This document shows positions 42,151 to 50,405 of a stretch of DNA of 64,000 nt, in pieces. The notes under the pieces are model-generated. The model saw only the letters and a list, made by a program, of their open reading frames with translations. It did no database searches and was not told the origin of the DNA. A program made the position numbers and the translations under genes. Origin of the DNA: Phenylobacterium sp. (lineage in GTDB: Bacteria > Pseudomonadota > Alphaproteobacteria > Caulobacterales > Caulobacteraceae); assembly GCF_019636135.1 (NCBI RefSeq), contig NZ_JAHBYD010000018.1, positions 44,153-108,152 of the forward strand, written 5' to 3'. The stretch's first letter is position 1. Every line of letters begins with the position of its first letter.

Positions 42151-43041
42151 CTACATCGAAAGCTGGGCGCGGGGGCGGCCGTCGGGGCCGATCGAGAGGC
42201 CCTTCAGCCCGTCCATCTTCTCCTGGCGCTGCGCCTCCCTGGCGAGGCTGCCTTCCAGGTTGCGGGTCGCGGCGGCTTCGTCCTGCGCATCGGTCGTGGC
42301 GCGCTTGAAGACCCGCACCGGCGGGGCGTTCCTGGCGTCCATCAGCGCCCGCTTGCTCTCGGGGATGAAGGAGACGTAGGCCATGCGCACGCGGCCGGAG
42401 TAGCGCTTGGCCTTGTCGAGCGGCAGGTCGCCGGCCTCGTCGAACGCCTTGCCCAGGAACATCGCCGGGTTGAGCGGCCTGTCCTGTGCGTCGCGGATCT
42501 CGAAGTGCAGGTGCGGGCCCGTGGACGTGCCGGTGGAGCCGATCCTGCCCAGGGTGTCGCCGGCCTTGATCGCCATCCCCGGCTTCAGGCCGTCGCGGAT
42601 GCCGCCCAGGTGCGCGTAGAAGGTGGTCAGCGCCTCGGCGTGGCGCACGGCCACGTAGCGGCCGTAGCCGCCCTTGGTCCCGGCCGCGACGACGACGCCG
42701 TCGGCCGCCGCGATGACGGGCACGCCGGCGTCCGCCGAGATGTCCACGCCCTCGTGCAGGCGGCCGTTGCCCTCCCAGGGCAGTTGCCGCAGGCCGAAGG
42801 GCGAGACCACCGCATGGCCCGGCACCGGTTCCTCGAAGGCGATCAGCACGTCGTCCTCGGGGGGCGCCGTCACGGGCGCGGCCTTGGCGACGGCGGCCAT
42901 GGGCGCCGAGATCGGGCGCGCCGTCTCGGGGACCAGCAGCGAGGCATGGGCCACGGCGAACGCCGACAGGCCGGCGACGGCCACGATCCCGGCCTCCGCC
43001 GCCCGGCGCCTACCGCGCGCGCTCATCTCGCCGTCGGCCAA
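42151..43041 (-). CDS. M23 family metallopeptidase (LytM domain)
   Basis: A 296-residue envelope endopeptidase. One N-terminal membrane anchor/signal segment (AGIVAVAGLSAFAVAHASLL). The LytM domain has FGLRQLPWEGNGRLHEGVDI with the HxxxD zinc ligands, YVAVRHAEALTTFYAHLGGI, and STGPHLHFEIRDAQDRPLNP with the HxH ligands. All zinc ligands are present, so it should be active on peptidoglycan crosslinks. The start is a TTG with GGGAGG six bases upstream; the ATG five codons later has only a weak site. Confidence 0.9.
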   Translation of the reverse strand: MADGEMSARGRRRAAEAGIVAVAGLSAFAVAHASLLVPETARPISAPMAAVAKAAPVTAPPEDDVLIAFEEPVPGHAVVSPFGLRQLPWEGNGRLHEGVDISADAGVPVIAAADGVVVAAGTKGGYGRYVAVRHAEALTTFYAHLGGIRDGLKPGMAIKAGDTLGRIGSTGTSTGPHLHFEIRDAQDRPLNPAMFLGKAFDEAGDLPLDKAKRYSGRVRMAYVSFIPESKRALMDARNAPPVRVFKRATTDAQDEAAATRNLEGSLAREAQRQEKMDGLKGLSIGPDGRPRAQLSM

Positions 43042-43140
43042 GGAAGACCTCCCACCGCGCCGCCCATTGCGGCCGCATCCATCTGGGACCGGACCCCAGA
43101 TTGCGCGGCGTTCTAGGCAAAAAGCGGGCCGCGGGCGAGT

Positions 43141-46137
43141 CTAGAACTGGAAGCGGACCCCGGCGCGGACGTCGTACTCCTGGTAGTCGCCGTCGATCGT
43201 GGCGCCGCCGTTCACGGAATAGAGCACCCGCGACGCGCCCCCGCGGAAGCCCGCCCGGACCACGTAGCCGCCCTGGAACACGTCCTCGGGGTCCAGCGTG
43301 AAGTCGGCGCCGCCGTCGAAATGGGCCGTGGTCTTCGGCGGCCCGCCGGCGAGCTTGGCGCGGTAGCCCAGCTTCACCTCCGGGGCGAAGAAGGCCTCGT
43401 CGCCCATCTTCCAGCCGATCGCCAGCAGGGCCTCGCCGGTGAGCAGGTCGCCGGTGCGCTTGTCGACGGTCAGGTTGAAGCCCGCGCCGCCGCCCTTCTC
43501 GGTGTAGCCGCCCTCGGCCAGGCGCAGATAGGCCGCCGAAAGCTCGGGCCGGGCGTAGAAGCCGCCGGCGCTGAACTCGTACGACACGCCGGCGTAGGCG
43601 TCGGCCATCCAGGCGTTCCAGTCGGCCTTGGCGCGCAGGTTCAGCGTCTGGCTGACCAGCCGCCGGTCGCCGTTGAACATGGCGTAGCCCAGGCCGCCGC
43701 GCACCGCCGCCTGCAGCGGCCCGCCGTCGAAGCGCCAGTAGAGCCCCGCGCCGAAGAGGTTCATCGAGATGTCCTCGCCGGCCGCCGCGCCGCGGTCGCG
43801 CACGTCGGTGGTCACGAAGCTGACGTTGGCGCCCAGGGCGTTGTTGATGCCCTGCATGTCGGCGCCGGCGGCGAAGCCGAAGCCCTGGCTCTTGAAGCCC
43901 TGTGCGTCCTGGCGGTCGCGGCGGATGTTGAAGACGATCTCCTGCGCCCAGGTCCCGGTCGCGGAGTCCTTGTCGATGCCCATCGGCATGGCCACGGCCT
44001 GCGAGACCGCCGCCGAGACCGCCGCCGCCGACATCAGCACCCCGCCCGAGTGGTCGGGCAGCATCTGGTCGTAGAGGGCGTCGAAGCCCGCCTCGGTCTT
44101 CTGGCCCAGGAACGCCTGTTCGATGGCCTCGTCCTTGTCCAGCGACTCGAAGATCGCCGCATAGGCCTGGGAACCGGAGCGGTTGAGGCCGAGTTCGCCG
44201 GCCGTCTTCGGCCGCACGTCGACGAAGAGGGCGCCGTTGGCCGTGTCGGCCCGCAGGTTCGCCTGGAAGAGGTAGGGCGAGCCCACCAGCGTCGCGGTGG
44301 TCTCGCCCACGGAGAGCGTGCCGGCCTGCAGGATCTGGAACGCCCGCTGCCCGCGCGAGATGGACGTCAGCGTCACGTCGACCTGGGCGCCCGTGGCCAG
44401 CGTCGCCGCGCCCGACACGTTGAACCGGCTGCCGGTCTGGGCGGGGTCGATGTTCACCGCCAGCACGCCGGTCGCGCCGATGTCCAGCGTCGAGAGGCTG
44501 ACCGTGCCGGTGTTCGAGACCGCGAGGCGCCCGTCGCGCACCTCGACGGCGAGCGTGCCGTCGGCGTCCTGGATGATCGCCGTCGCCGTCGCGCCACCGT
44601 CGATCAGCAGCGAGTCCGCGCCCGCGCCGAAGTCCAGCGTGCCCGCGTAGGTCCCGGCCGACAGCTCCAGCCGGTCGGCGCCCGAGCCGAACAGGATGTC
44701 GCCGCCGATGTTCGGCGTGTCGCCCGAGTTCACCTTGAACTGCCGCACGAGCACGCCCGAGGTGTTGGCCGAGACGTCGATGGCGATGGCCTTGCCGGTC
44801 TGGGCCACGCCGGTCGCCGGCGTCACCACCGACTTGATGGTCCCGGAGTTGTCGATCTGGGCCAGCGTGCCCGAGAGGTCGACGACGCCGCGGGCATCGT
44901 GCAGGCCGCCGTTCTGCTCGGCGCCGATCGTGCCGGCGTTCACCAGCGCGGGCACGATGGCGTTCGAGTTCAGCAGGATCGCCGTCGACTGCGCCGAGTA
45001 CGACCGACCGACGATGGTCGCGCCGCCCTGGTTGTGGATGCCGCCGACCAGCGTGACCGAACCGCCGTCCGTCTGGCCGATGCGCAGCGCCGTGCCGGTG
45101 ACGCCGTCGTTGACGCCGTTGCCGGTGACGACGCCGCGGTTGACGAAGCCGTAGGCGTCGCCCTCCACGCCGACGGCGCCCAGGGTGATGGCGCCGGTCC
45201 CGCCGATGTCGATCGCCGGCGCCGCGCCGAACGAGGAGACGGAGGCCGTGCCCTCGGCGCTGTCGGCGATCCCGTCCTGGTCCTCGTCGGTGTCGTCGGT
45301 GGAGGTGTCCGTCGGCGGCCGATCCAGCAGCACGCCCTTGCCGACGCTGCCGGTGATCTTCACCGCCCCGCCGCCCTGCAACAGGTCGTCGGCGTCCAGC
45401 TTGGCCCGCACCGCGTCGGTCAGCCGGTCGGCCGAGCGATAGCCCGTCGAGGTGATCGCGCCCTGCAGCACCACGGCGCCGTCCACCGGCCCCAACTGCA
45501 CCGCGACCGAACCCTCGCCCTGCACCGCGACCGCGCCCTGGATCAGCGCGTCGCCCGAGATCGAATCCGCCCGGATGCCCACGCCCCGGTCGCCCAGCAC
45601 CGACACGCCGCCACGGTGGATCAGCGTGCCGTCCAGCCGCGTCTCCAGCGAGATGCCTGCCGAGTCGTTGCCCTCGACGCCGATGGACCCGGTGTTGGTG
45701 AGCGTGCCGGTCACGCCCTGCGTCCCCTGCGCGCGGATGCCGTAGCGGCCCGTCCCTTGCGCGAACGGCCCGTCGATATCGCCGTCCGAGTCGGTGTCCG
45801 TGGCGGTATAGTCCTCGAGCAGGTTGATGCTGCCCGCGTTGGTGACGGTGGTCGTGACGCCGTCGTTGATCTGGACCCCGGTGGCGTTGTTCACGCCGTT
45901 GAAGCTGATCGTGCCGTTCACCGCCACGGCGTTCGGCGAGTCGATCGTCACGGCCGCGCCCGAAGCGGTGGGGGCGATCGAGCCCGCGGTCTCGATGTTG
46001 ATGTCGTCGGGCGCGCCGCTCGCGACCGTGGACGTGCTCACGGGCGCGGTCGTCGCCGCGGAGATCTTGGTCTCGGCGCGCGCCTGCGCGGTGAAGACCA
46101 GCGGCAGGACGGCCGCGGACACAAACAGTCGCTTCAT
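43141..46137 (-). CDS. large autotransporter (beta-helix passenger, C-terminal barrel)
   Basis: A 998-residue outer-membrane protein. Signal peptide MKRLFVSAAVLPLVFTAQAR; a passenger of ~650 residues built of short strands with recurring N/T/G-I-x-(N/G) turns (VTNAGSINLLEDY, LTNTGSIGVEGNDSAGIS); and a C-terminal autotransporter barrel from ~730 (GTWAQEIVFNIRRDRQDAQG) ending VRAGVRFQF with terminal Phe. An Asp-rich tract (DTDSDGDIDG and DDTDEDQDGIADSAEG) may bind calcium. No protease triad was seen, so an adhesin or surface-layer role is most likely. AGGGAAG precedes the ATG. Confidence 0.9.
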   Translation of the reverse strand: MKRLFVSAAVLPLVFTAQARAETKISAATTAPVSTSTVASGAPDDINIETAGSIAPTASGAAVTIDSPNAVAVNGTISFNGVNNATGVQINDGVTTTVTNAGSINLLEDYTATDTDSDGDIDGPFAQGTGRYGIRAQGTQGVTGTLTNTGSIGVEGNDSAGISLETRLDGTLIHRGGVSVLGDRGVGIRADSISGDALIQGAVAVQGEGSVAVQLGPVDGAVVLQGAITSTGYRSADRLTDAVRAKLDADDLLQGGGAVKITGSVGKGVLLDRPPTDTSTDDTDEDQDGIADSAEGTASVSSFGAAPAIDIGGTGAITLGAVGVEGDAYGFVNRGVVTGNGVNDGVTGTALRIGQTDGGSVTLVGGIHNQGGATIVGRSYSAQSTAILLNSNAIVPALVNAGTIGAEQNGGLHDARGVVDLSGTLAQIDNSGTIKSVVTPATGVAQTGKAIAIDVSANTSGVLVRQFKVNSGDTPNIGGDILFGSGADRLELSAGTYAGTLDFGAGADSLLIDGGATATAIIQDADGTLAVEVRDGRLAVSNTGTVSLSTLDIGATGVLAVNIDPAQTGSRFNVSGAATLATGAQVDVTLTSISRGQRAFQILQAGTLSVGETTATLVGSPYLFQANLRADTANGALFVDVRPKTAGELGLNRSGSQAYAAIFESLDKDEAIEQAFLGQKTEAGFDALYDQMLPDHSGGVLMSAAAVSAAVSQAVAMPMGIDKDSATGTWAQEIVFNIRRDRQDAQGFKSQGFGFAAGADMQGINNALGANVSFVTTDVRDRGAAAGEDISMNLFGAGLYWRFDGGPLQAAVRGGLGYAMFNGDRRLVSQTLNLRAKADWNAWMADAYAGVSYEFSAGGFYARPELSAAYLRLAEGGYTEKGGGAGFNLTVDKRTGDLLTGEALLAIGWKMGDEAFFAPEVKLGYRAKLAGGPPKTTAHFDGGADFTLDPEDVFQGGYVVRAGFRGGASRVLYSVNGGATIDGDYQEYDVRAGVRFQF

Positions 46138-46273
46138 TGCTTCCCTGAAACAGCTTGGCGTGATAGCTCGGAACGAGCGGCTATGCGTCGCGTAGTTATT
46201 TGTTGTGTAAAAACTGTATTATTAGGCTCCGGAAGCGTTCGCAAGCGCATTTCGGAGCCACCGGAGCGCCCTG
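46138..46273. promoter_or_regulatory. AT-rich divergent promoter region
   Basis: Between the autotransporter and the XRE gene, 46190-46235 (GTAGTTATTTGTTGTGTAAA then AACTGTATTATTAGG) is strikingly AT-rich for this genome. TATTAT (46219-46224 region) could be a -10 for the XRE gene; TTTACACAACAAATAACTAC on the minus strand suits a promoter for the autotransporter. No clear inverted repeat; the XRE protein may bind here. Confidence 0.45.
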
Positions 46274-46600
46274 ATGCCGAGACCCGCGACCGATCCTGCC
46301 AAGGCCGCCCACATCAAGGTCCTGCGCCAGCAGGCCGGTCGATGGCTGAAGACGGCCCGCGAAGAGGCCGGCCTCACGCAGGCGGAACTGGCCGAGAAGG
46401 TGGGCCTGCGCTACTACACCTTCGTCTCGCAGGTGGAGAGCGGGTTGGGCCGGCTTCCCATCGAGACGCAGGGCGCCTGGGCCGAGGCGCTGGGCCTGGA
46501 GCCCGGCGATTTCGCCAAGACCCTGCTGCGCTACTACGAGCCGGAACTCTACAGGCTGCTGTTCGGCGGCGAGGCCGCCGCGGCGCGGGCGACCGGCTAG
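46274..46600 (+). CDS. XRE-family helix-turn-helix protein
   Basis: A 108-residue DNA-binding protein. The HTH is LKTAREEAGLTQAELAEKVG followed by LRYYTFVSQVESGLGRLP (~residues 23-62); the C-terminal part LGLEPGDFAKTLLRYYEPEL is a short helical tail. It starts divergently from the autotransporter gene and is followed 30 bp later by the RTX-domain gene, so it is probably the regulator of this locus. The two-gene layout suggests a conserved pair. Confidence 0.88.
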   Translation: MPRPATDPAKAAHIKVLRQQAGRWLKTAREEAGLTQAELAEKVGLRYYTFVSQVESGLGRLPIETQGAWAEALGLEPGDFAKTLLRYYEPELYRLLFGGEAAAARATG

Positions 46601-46630
46601 GTCCCGCCAGGAGATGATCCCCTAGAGACC

Positions 46631-48007
46631 ATGGGCCAGGTCGTTCCCTTCATCTCGCGAGTGCGCGACAGCGGCGACTGGTCGCCGTCGGAGCGTGCGC
46701 GCCTGGAGGCGCTCGCCGACCAGCTCTCGGCGCAGGGGATCGACGTGGACGTGATCTTCGGCGCCACGGACGAAGGCGACCCCTGGTGCGTCGTCACCGA
46801 CGGGAACGGCGACGTCCTGATCCACGTGGCCCGCATCGACGGCAAGTTCGTCGTCCACTCGGCCGTGGATGACACCGTCGACGAGAGCTACGACCTGCAC
46901 GCGGCGCTGCGCCAGCGGCTGGACGTGACCGAGGACGCCGTGGCGCCGAAATCGGCGACCATCCTGCCCTTCACCGCCCGCGAGGGTCAGACCTTCCTCG
47001 CCCTCGTGATCGCCACGGCCTTCTTCTACGAGACGGGCGGCGCGTTCGACGAGGCCCAGGCGGCCGAACTGCCCAAGGCGCCGTCCGCGCCCGCCGAGGA
47101 GCAGCCCCTGCCGCCGGTCGCGGACCACGAGGCCCCGGCGCAGGAGCGCGAGATCGCCGCCCAGGGCGTGGTGTCCAAGGTGGCGCTCGCGACCGCCGTC
47201 ACGGTGATGGAGAACGCGCCGGCCGAGACGCCGGCCGCCAGGGCCGAATCCTTCGAGGCGCCGGCCCCGCCGCCGGCGGCCGTCGAGACCGCGCCGGCCC
47301 AGGCCAACGCCGAACCCCAGGTTCCTGCGGCCGCCCCGGCGCAGGCCGAGGCGCCGGTCGTCATCCGGGGGACCGAGCGCGACGACCTCCTGGTCGGCAC
47401 CGCGCGCGCCGAGCGCATCGAGGGCGGCGACGGCAATGACACCATCAAGGGCGGCGGCGGCCACGACATCCTGCTGGGCGGCGCCGGCGACGACCGCATC
47501 GAGTTCACCGACGGCGCCCAGGTCGAGGGCGGCTCGGGCGCCGACACCTTCGTGGTCATGGCGCCGACGCGCGGCGGCGGCCCGAACGTGCTGCTCGGCT
47601 ACATCCGCGACTTCTCGCAGGACGAGGGCGACCGGATCTTCACCGCCGCCGGCCGCGCCGTACACGTGAACTGGGGCCCCGGCACGGCTCCGGGCGACCG
47701 GACCTCGCCCCCGGCCACGGGCGGCGGCGACCGTGACGGCGGTGGCCTGCCCACGCCCGCGCCTACCGACGGCGACAGCTTCGACTTCGGCACGACCACC
47801 CTGCCTGTCGGTCCGACGCTGATCGGGCCGAACCCGCCCGTCCGGGTGGAGATCGACGTCGATGGCGACGGCGTCGCCGACGGCTACATCCTGGTCGGCC
47901 ACCGGGGCGGTTCCATGCCCCCGCAGCCCGCGGGCGACATGGACTGGGACCCGCCGATCAACACCGGCGTCGGCCACGCGCTCCTGCCGCCGGACCCGGT
48001 GGGCTGA
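46631..48007 (+). CDS. membrane-anchored RTX calcium-binding protein
   Basis: A 458-residue protein with unusual architecture. Residues 1-110 form an N-terminal domain without signal peptide (WSPSERARLEALADQLSAQG, VVTDGNGDVLIHVARIDGKF) that I do not recognise. One hydrophobic helix follows (GQTFLALVIATAFFYETGGA, ~120-137), then a Pro/Ala/Glu linker, then RTX repeats at ~250-300 (GTERDDLLVGTARAERIEGG, DGNDTIKGGGGHDILLGGAG, DDRIEF) and a Gly/Pro-rich C-terminus with DVDGDGVADGYILVG. RTX repeats bind calcium. Role unknown; probably cotranscribed with the XRE gene. Confidence 0.82.
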   Translation: MGQVVPFISRVRDSGDWSPSERARLEALADQLSAQGIDVDVIFGATDEGDPWCVVTDGNGDVLIHVARIDGKFVVHSAVDDTVDESYDLHAALRQRLDVTEDAVAPKSATILPFTAREGQTFLALVIATAFFYETGGAFDEAQAAELPKAPSAPAEEQPLPPVADHEAPAQEREIAAQGVVSKVALATAVTVMENAPAETPAARAESFEAPAPPPAAVETAPAQANAEPQVPAAAPAQAEAPVVIRGTERDDLLVGTARAERIEGGDGNDTIKGGGGHDILLGGAGDDRIEFTDGAQVEGGSGADTFVVMAPTRGGGPNVLLGYIRDFSQDEGDRIFTAAGRAVHVNWGPGTAPGDRTSPPATGGGDRDGGGLPTPAPTDGDSFDFGTTTLPVGPTLIGPNPPVRVEIDVDGDGVADGYILVGHRGGSMPPQPAGDMDWDPPINTGVGHALLPPDPVG

Positions 48008-48062
48008 CCTGGAGCCTGTTGGGAACTTCCTGACTGTCAGAGGCCGCGGGAGCCCTCAAAGA

Positions 48063-48188
48063 TCGTCATCGCCGGCCTTGTGCCGGCGACCCATGAACAC
48101 TGACCGAGCGGAATGGAGGCCGACGCGGCCGCAGCACGCCCCGCAACGCGGTGTCCATGGGTGGCCGGCACAAGGCCGGCCATGACGA
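48063..48188. repeat. CATGGCCGGC..GCCGGCCACCCATG inverted repeat
   Basis: Left arm TCGTCATCGCCGGCCTTGTG-CCGGCGACCCATGAACAC (48063-48100) and right arm GTGTCCATGGGTGGCCGGCA-CAAGGCCGGCCATGACGA (48151-48188) match as inverses at 35 of 38 positions; each arm has an internal GCCGGC-CTTGT-GCCGGC hairpin. A relative is at 62705. The rest of the 252-bp gap (48008-48259) contains no gene. Confidence 0.85.
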
Positions 48189-48259
48189 AAGGTTTTTATT
48201 TCAACGGATTGTCCAGGGCGTTGCGCTTGCCATCGAGCACCGCTGAGTCCTAACAGCCT

Positions 48260-48643
48260 CTAGAAGCGTCGCGCGCCCGCTTGGGCGACGACCTGGTGCT
48301 TGTCCTGCCAGACCACGGCCCCGGGATCGCGCGTCGTCAGCACCTCCACATGCACGCCGCAAGCCTCCAGGGCGAGCTTCAGCCTGTGCATGTTGGCGAT
48401 ATGCTCGGCGGCTGCGGGCTTGAACCAAGACAGGCCTGACTGCCCACGCCCGAAGGTCTCTGGCCTTTCGAGGTTGTCGTCGAACCAGCCGCGGAGCTCG
48501 CCGATCTCCTTAAGCGCCCAATCCGGTGCATGGTCGCTGTCGCGCGCCTCGTTCAGAGCCTGGAAGAGCCCCAGCCTGTTCCGCTGGCCCTGGACCAGCA
48601 AGAAGCAGACGAAGCGGATGTAGGTGCGCGCCGGAACGCTCAC
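48260..48643 (-). CDS. hypothetical protein, 127 aa
   Basis: A soluble protein (RTYIRFVCFLLVQGQRNRLG, IGELRGWFDDNLERPETFGR, GLSWFKPAAAEHIANMHRLK, VVWQDKHQVVAQAGARRF). I do not recognise a family. The start is GTG with AGGA upstream and comes immediately after the pntB stop (TGAGTG), so it is translationally coupled to the transhydrogenase operon. Lower GC at third positions than its neighbours hints at later acquisition. Confidence 0.7.
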   Translation of the reverse strand: MSVPARTYIRFVCFLLVQGQRNRLGLFQALNEARDSDHAPDWALKEIGELRGWFDDNLERPETFGRGQSGLSWFKPAAAEHIANMHRLKLALEACGVHVEVLTTRDPGAVVWQDKHQVVAQAGARRF

Positions 48644-50059
48644 TCAGAGTCCTTTGACGATCCCTTCGACCATCTTCTTGGCGTCGGCGAACAGCATCAT
48701 GGTGTTGTCGCGGAAGAAGAGCTCGTTCTCGACGCCGGCGTAGCCTGCGGCCATGCCGCGCTTCACGAAGAGGACGGTGCGGGCCTTCTCCACGTCGAGG
48801 ATCGGCATGCCGTAGATGGCGCTCGTGGGATCGGTCTTGGCGGCCGGGTTGGTGACGTCGTTGGCGCCGATCACGAAGGCGACGTCGGCGGTGGGGAACT
48901 CGGAGTTGATGTCCTCCAGCTCGAACACCTCGTCATAGGGCACGTTGGCTTCGGCCAGCAGCACGTTCATGTGCCCGGGCATCCGGCCGGCCACGGGGTG
49001 GATGGCGTACTTCACCTCCACGCCCTCTTCCTTGAGCTTGTCGGCCATCTCGCGCAGCGCGTGCTGGGCCTGGGCCACCGCCATGCCGTAGCCGGGGACG
49101 ATGATGACCTTGGACGCGTTCTTCATGATGAAGGCCGCGTCGTCGGCGGAGCCCTGCTTCACCGGCCGCGTCTCGACCTTGCCGCCGCCGGCCGCCGCGC
49201 CGTCCTCGGCGCCGAAGCCGCCCAGGATCACCGAGACGAAGCTGCGGTTCATGCCCTTGCACATGATATAGCTGAGGATCGCCCCCGAGGAGCCGACCAG
49301 GGCGCCCGTGATGATCAGGGTCACGTTCTCCAGCGTGAAGCCCAGCGCCGCCGCCGCCCAGCCCGAGTAGCTGTTCAGCATCGAGACCACGACCGGCATG
49401 TCGGCGCCGCCGATGGGGATGATCAGCGTCACGCCGATCAGCAGCGCGAGCGCGAAGATGCCCCAGAAGGCCCAGAGCGCCGAGCCGCCGCTCATCACCA
49501 GCACGACGATCAGCGCCACGATGCCGAGGCCGATGGCGATGTTGAGGAGGTGGCGCGCGGGCAGCAGGATCGGGGCGCCGCTCATGTTGCCGTTTAGCTT
49601 GGCGAAGGCGATCACCGAGCCGGTGAAGGTGATGGCGCCGATGGCCAGGCCCAGGCTGAGCTCGATCAGCGAGTTCACGTGGATCGCGCCGGTGCTGCCG
49701 ATGCCGTAGGCCTCCGGCGTGTGGATCGCGGCCACCGCCACCAGGCAGGCGGCCATGCCGACCAGGCTGTGGAACGCCGCCACGAGCTGCGGCATCGAGG
49801 TCATCGCCACGCGCCGCGCGATCAGCGCGCCGATGCCGCCGCCGATCGCCACGCCGCCCAGGATCAGGCCCGCGGTCAGCGCGTCGAGCGCGCCTTGCGT
49901 GTAGAGCGTCACCAGCGCCGTGCCGACGGCGATGGCCATGCCGATCATGCCGTTGCGGTTGCCCGCCTGGCTGGTCTCGGGGCTCGACAGCCCGCGCAGC
50001 GCCAGGATGAACAGCACCCCGGAGACGAGGTAGAGGATCGCCGCGACGTTCGCGTCCAT
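48644..50059 (-). CDS. pntB: NAD(P) transhydrogenase subunit beta
   Basis: A 471-residue membrane subunit. Multiple helices fill the first ~280 residues (MIGMAIAVGTALVTLYTQGA ... VTLIITGALVGSSGAILSYI), with proton-channel residues, followed by the NADP(H) domain (KVIIVPGYGMAVAQAQHALR, YAIHPVAGRMPGHMNVLLAE, DVAFVIGANDVTNPAAKTDP). It couples proton entry to hydride transfer from NADH to NADP. Last of pntAA-pntAB-pntB; a small gene follows directly. Confidence 0.96.
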   Translation of the reverse strand: MDANVAAILYLVSGVLFILALRGLSSPETSQAGNRNGMIGMAIAVGTALVTLYTQGALDALTAGLILGGVAIGGGIGALIARRVAMTSMPQLVAAFHSLVGMAACLVAVAAIHTPEAYGIGSTGAIHVNSLIELSLGLAIGAITFTGSVIAFAKLNGNMSGAPILLPARHLLNIAIGLGIVALIVVLVMSGGSALWAFWGIFALALLIGVTLIIPIGGADMPVVVSMLNSYSGWAAAALGFTLENVTLIITGALVGSSGAILSYIMCKGMNRSFVSVILGGFGAEDGAAAGGGKVETRPVKQGSADDAAFIMKNASKVIIVPGYGMAVAQAQHALREMADKLKEEGVEVKYAIHPVAGRMPGHMNVLLAEANVPYDEVFELEDINSEFPTADVAFVIGANDVTNPAAKTDPTSAIYGMPILDVEKARTVLFVKRGMAAGYAGVENELFFRDNTMMLFADAKKMVEGIVKGL

Positions 50060-50083
50060 GTGGTAGTCCCCCGCCCGTCCTGG

Positions 50084-50398
50084 CTACTTCTGCTTCTTCT
50101 TGTACATGGCCAGCATCCTCTGTGTGACGAGGAAGCCGCCGAAGATGTTGACCGCCGCGAAGCCCGCGGCGACCGCGCCGGCGCCCTTGGAGATCAGGAC
50201 GTTGGAGGTCAGTTCGCCGCCCGCGCCGCTGGCCGCGGCGGCCAGGAGGGCGCCCACGATGATCACCGAGGAGATGGCGTTGGTCACGGCCATCAGCGGC
50301 GTGTGCAGCGCCGGCGTCACGCTCCAGACCACGTAGTAGCCGACGAAGATCGCCAGCACGAAGATGGCCAGGCGGAAGACGGTGGGATCGACGTCCAT
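50084..50398 (-). CDS. pntAB: NAD(P) transhydrogenase alpha subunit, membrane part
   Basis: A 104-residue protein with about four helices ([60 protein letters not shown]) and the Lys-rich MYKKKQK end. It equals the C-terminal domain II of E. coli PntA, encoded separately as in many alphaproteobacteria. It lies 7 bp after pntAA and 24 bp before pntB. Confidence 0.95.
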   Translation of the reverse strand: MDVDPTVFRLAIFVLAIFVGYYVVWSVTPALHTPLMAVTNAISSVIIVGALLAAAASGAGGELTSNVLISKGAGAVAAGFAAVNIFGGFLVTQRMLAMYKKKQK

Positions 50399-50405
50399 GG
50401 GAGCC

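Noticed and set aside
43321..46617. Very long open frame (~1,100 codons) on the plus strand opposite the autotransporter
   Set aside because: It is a shadow of the minus-strand gene: composition is Arg/His/Gly/Ala-rich with no domain, and the minus strand gives signal peptide, passenger and barrel. High GC makes long antisense frames common here.
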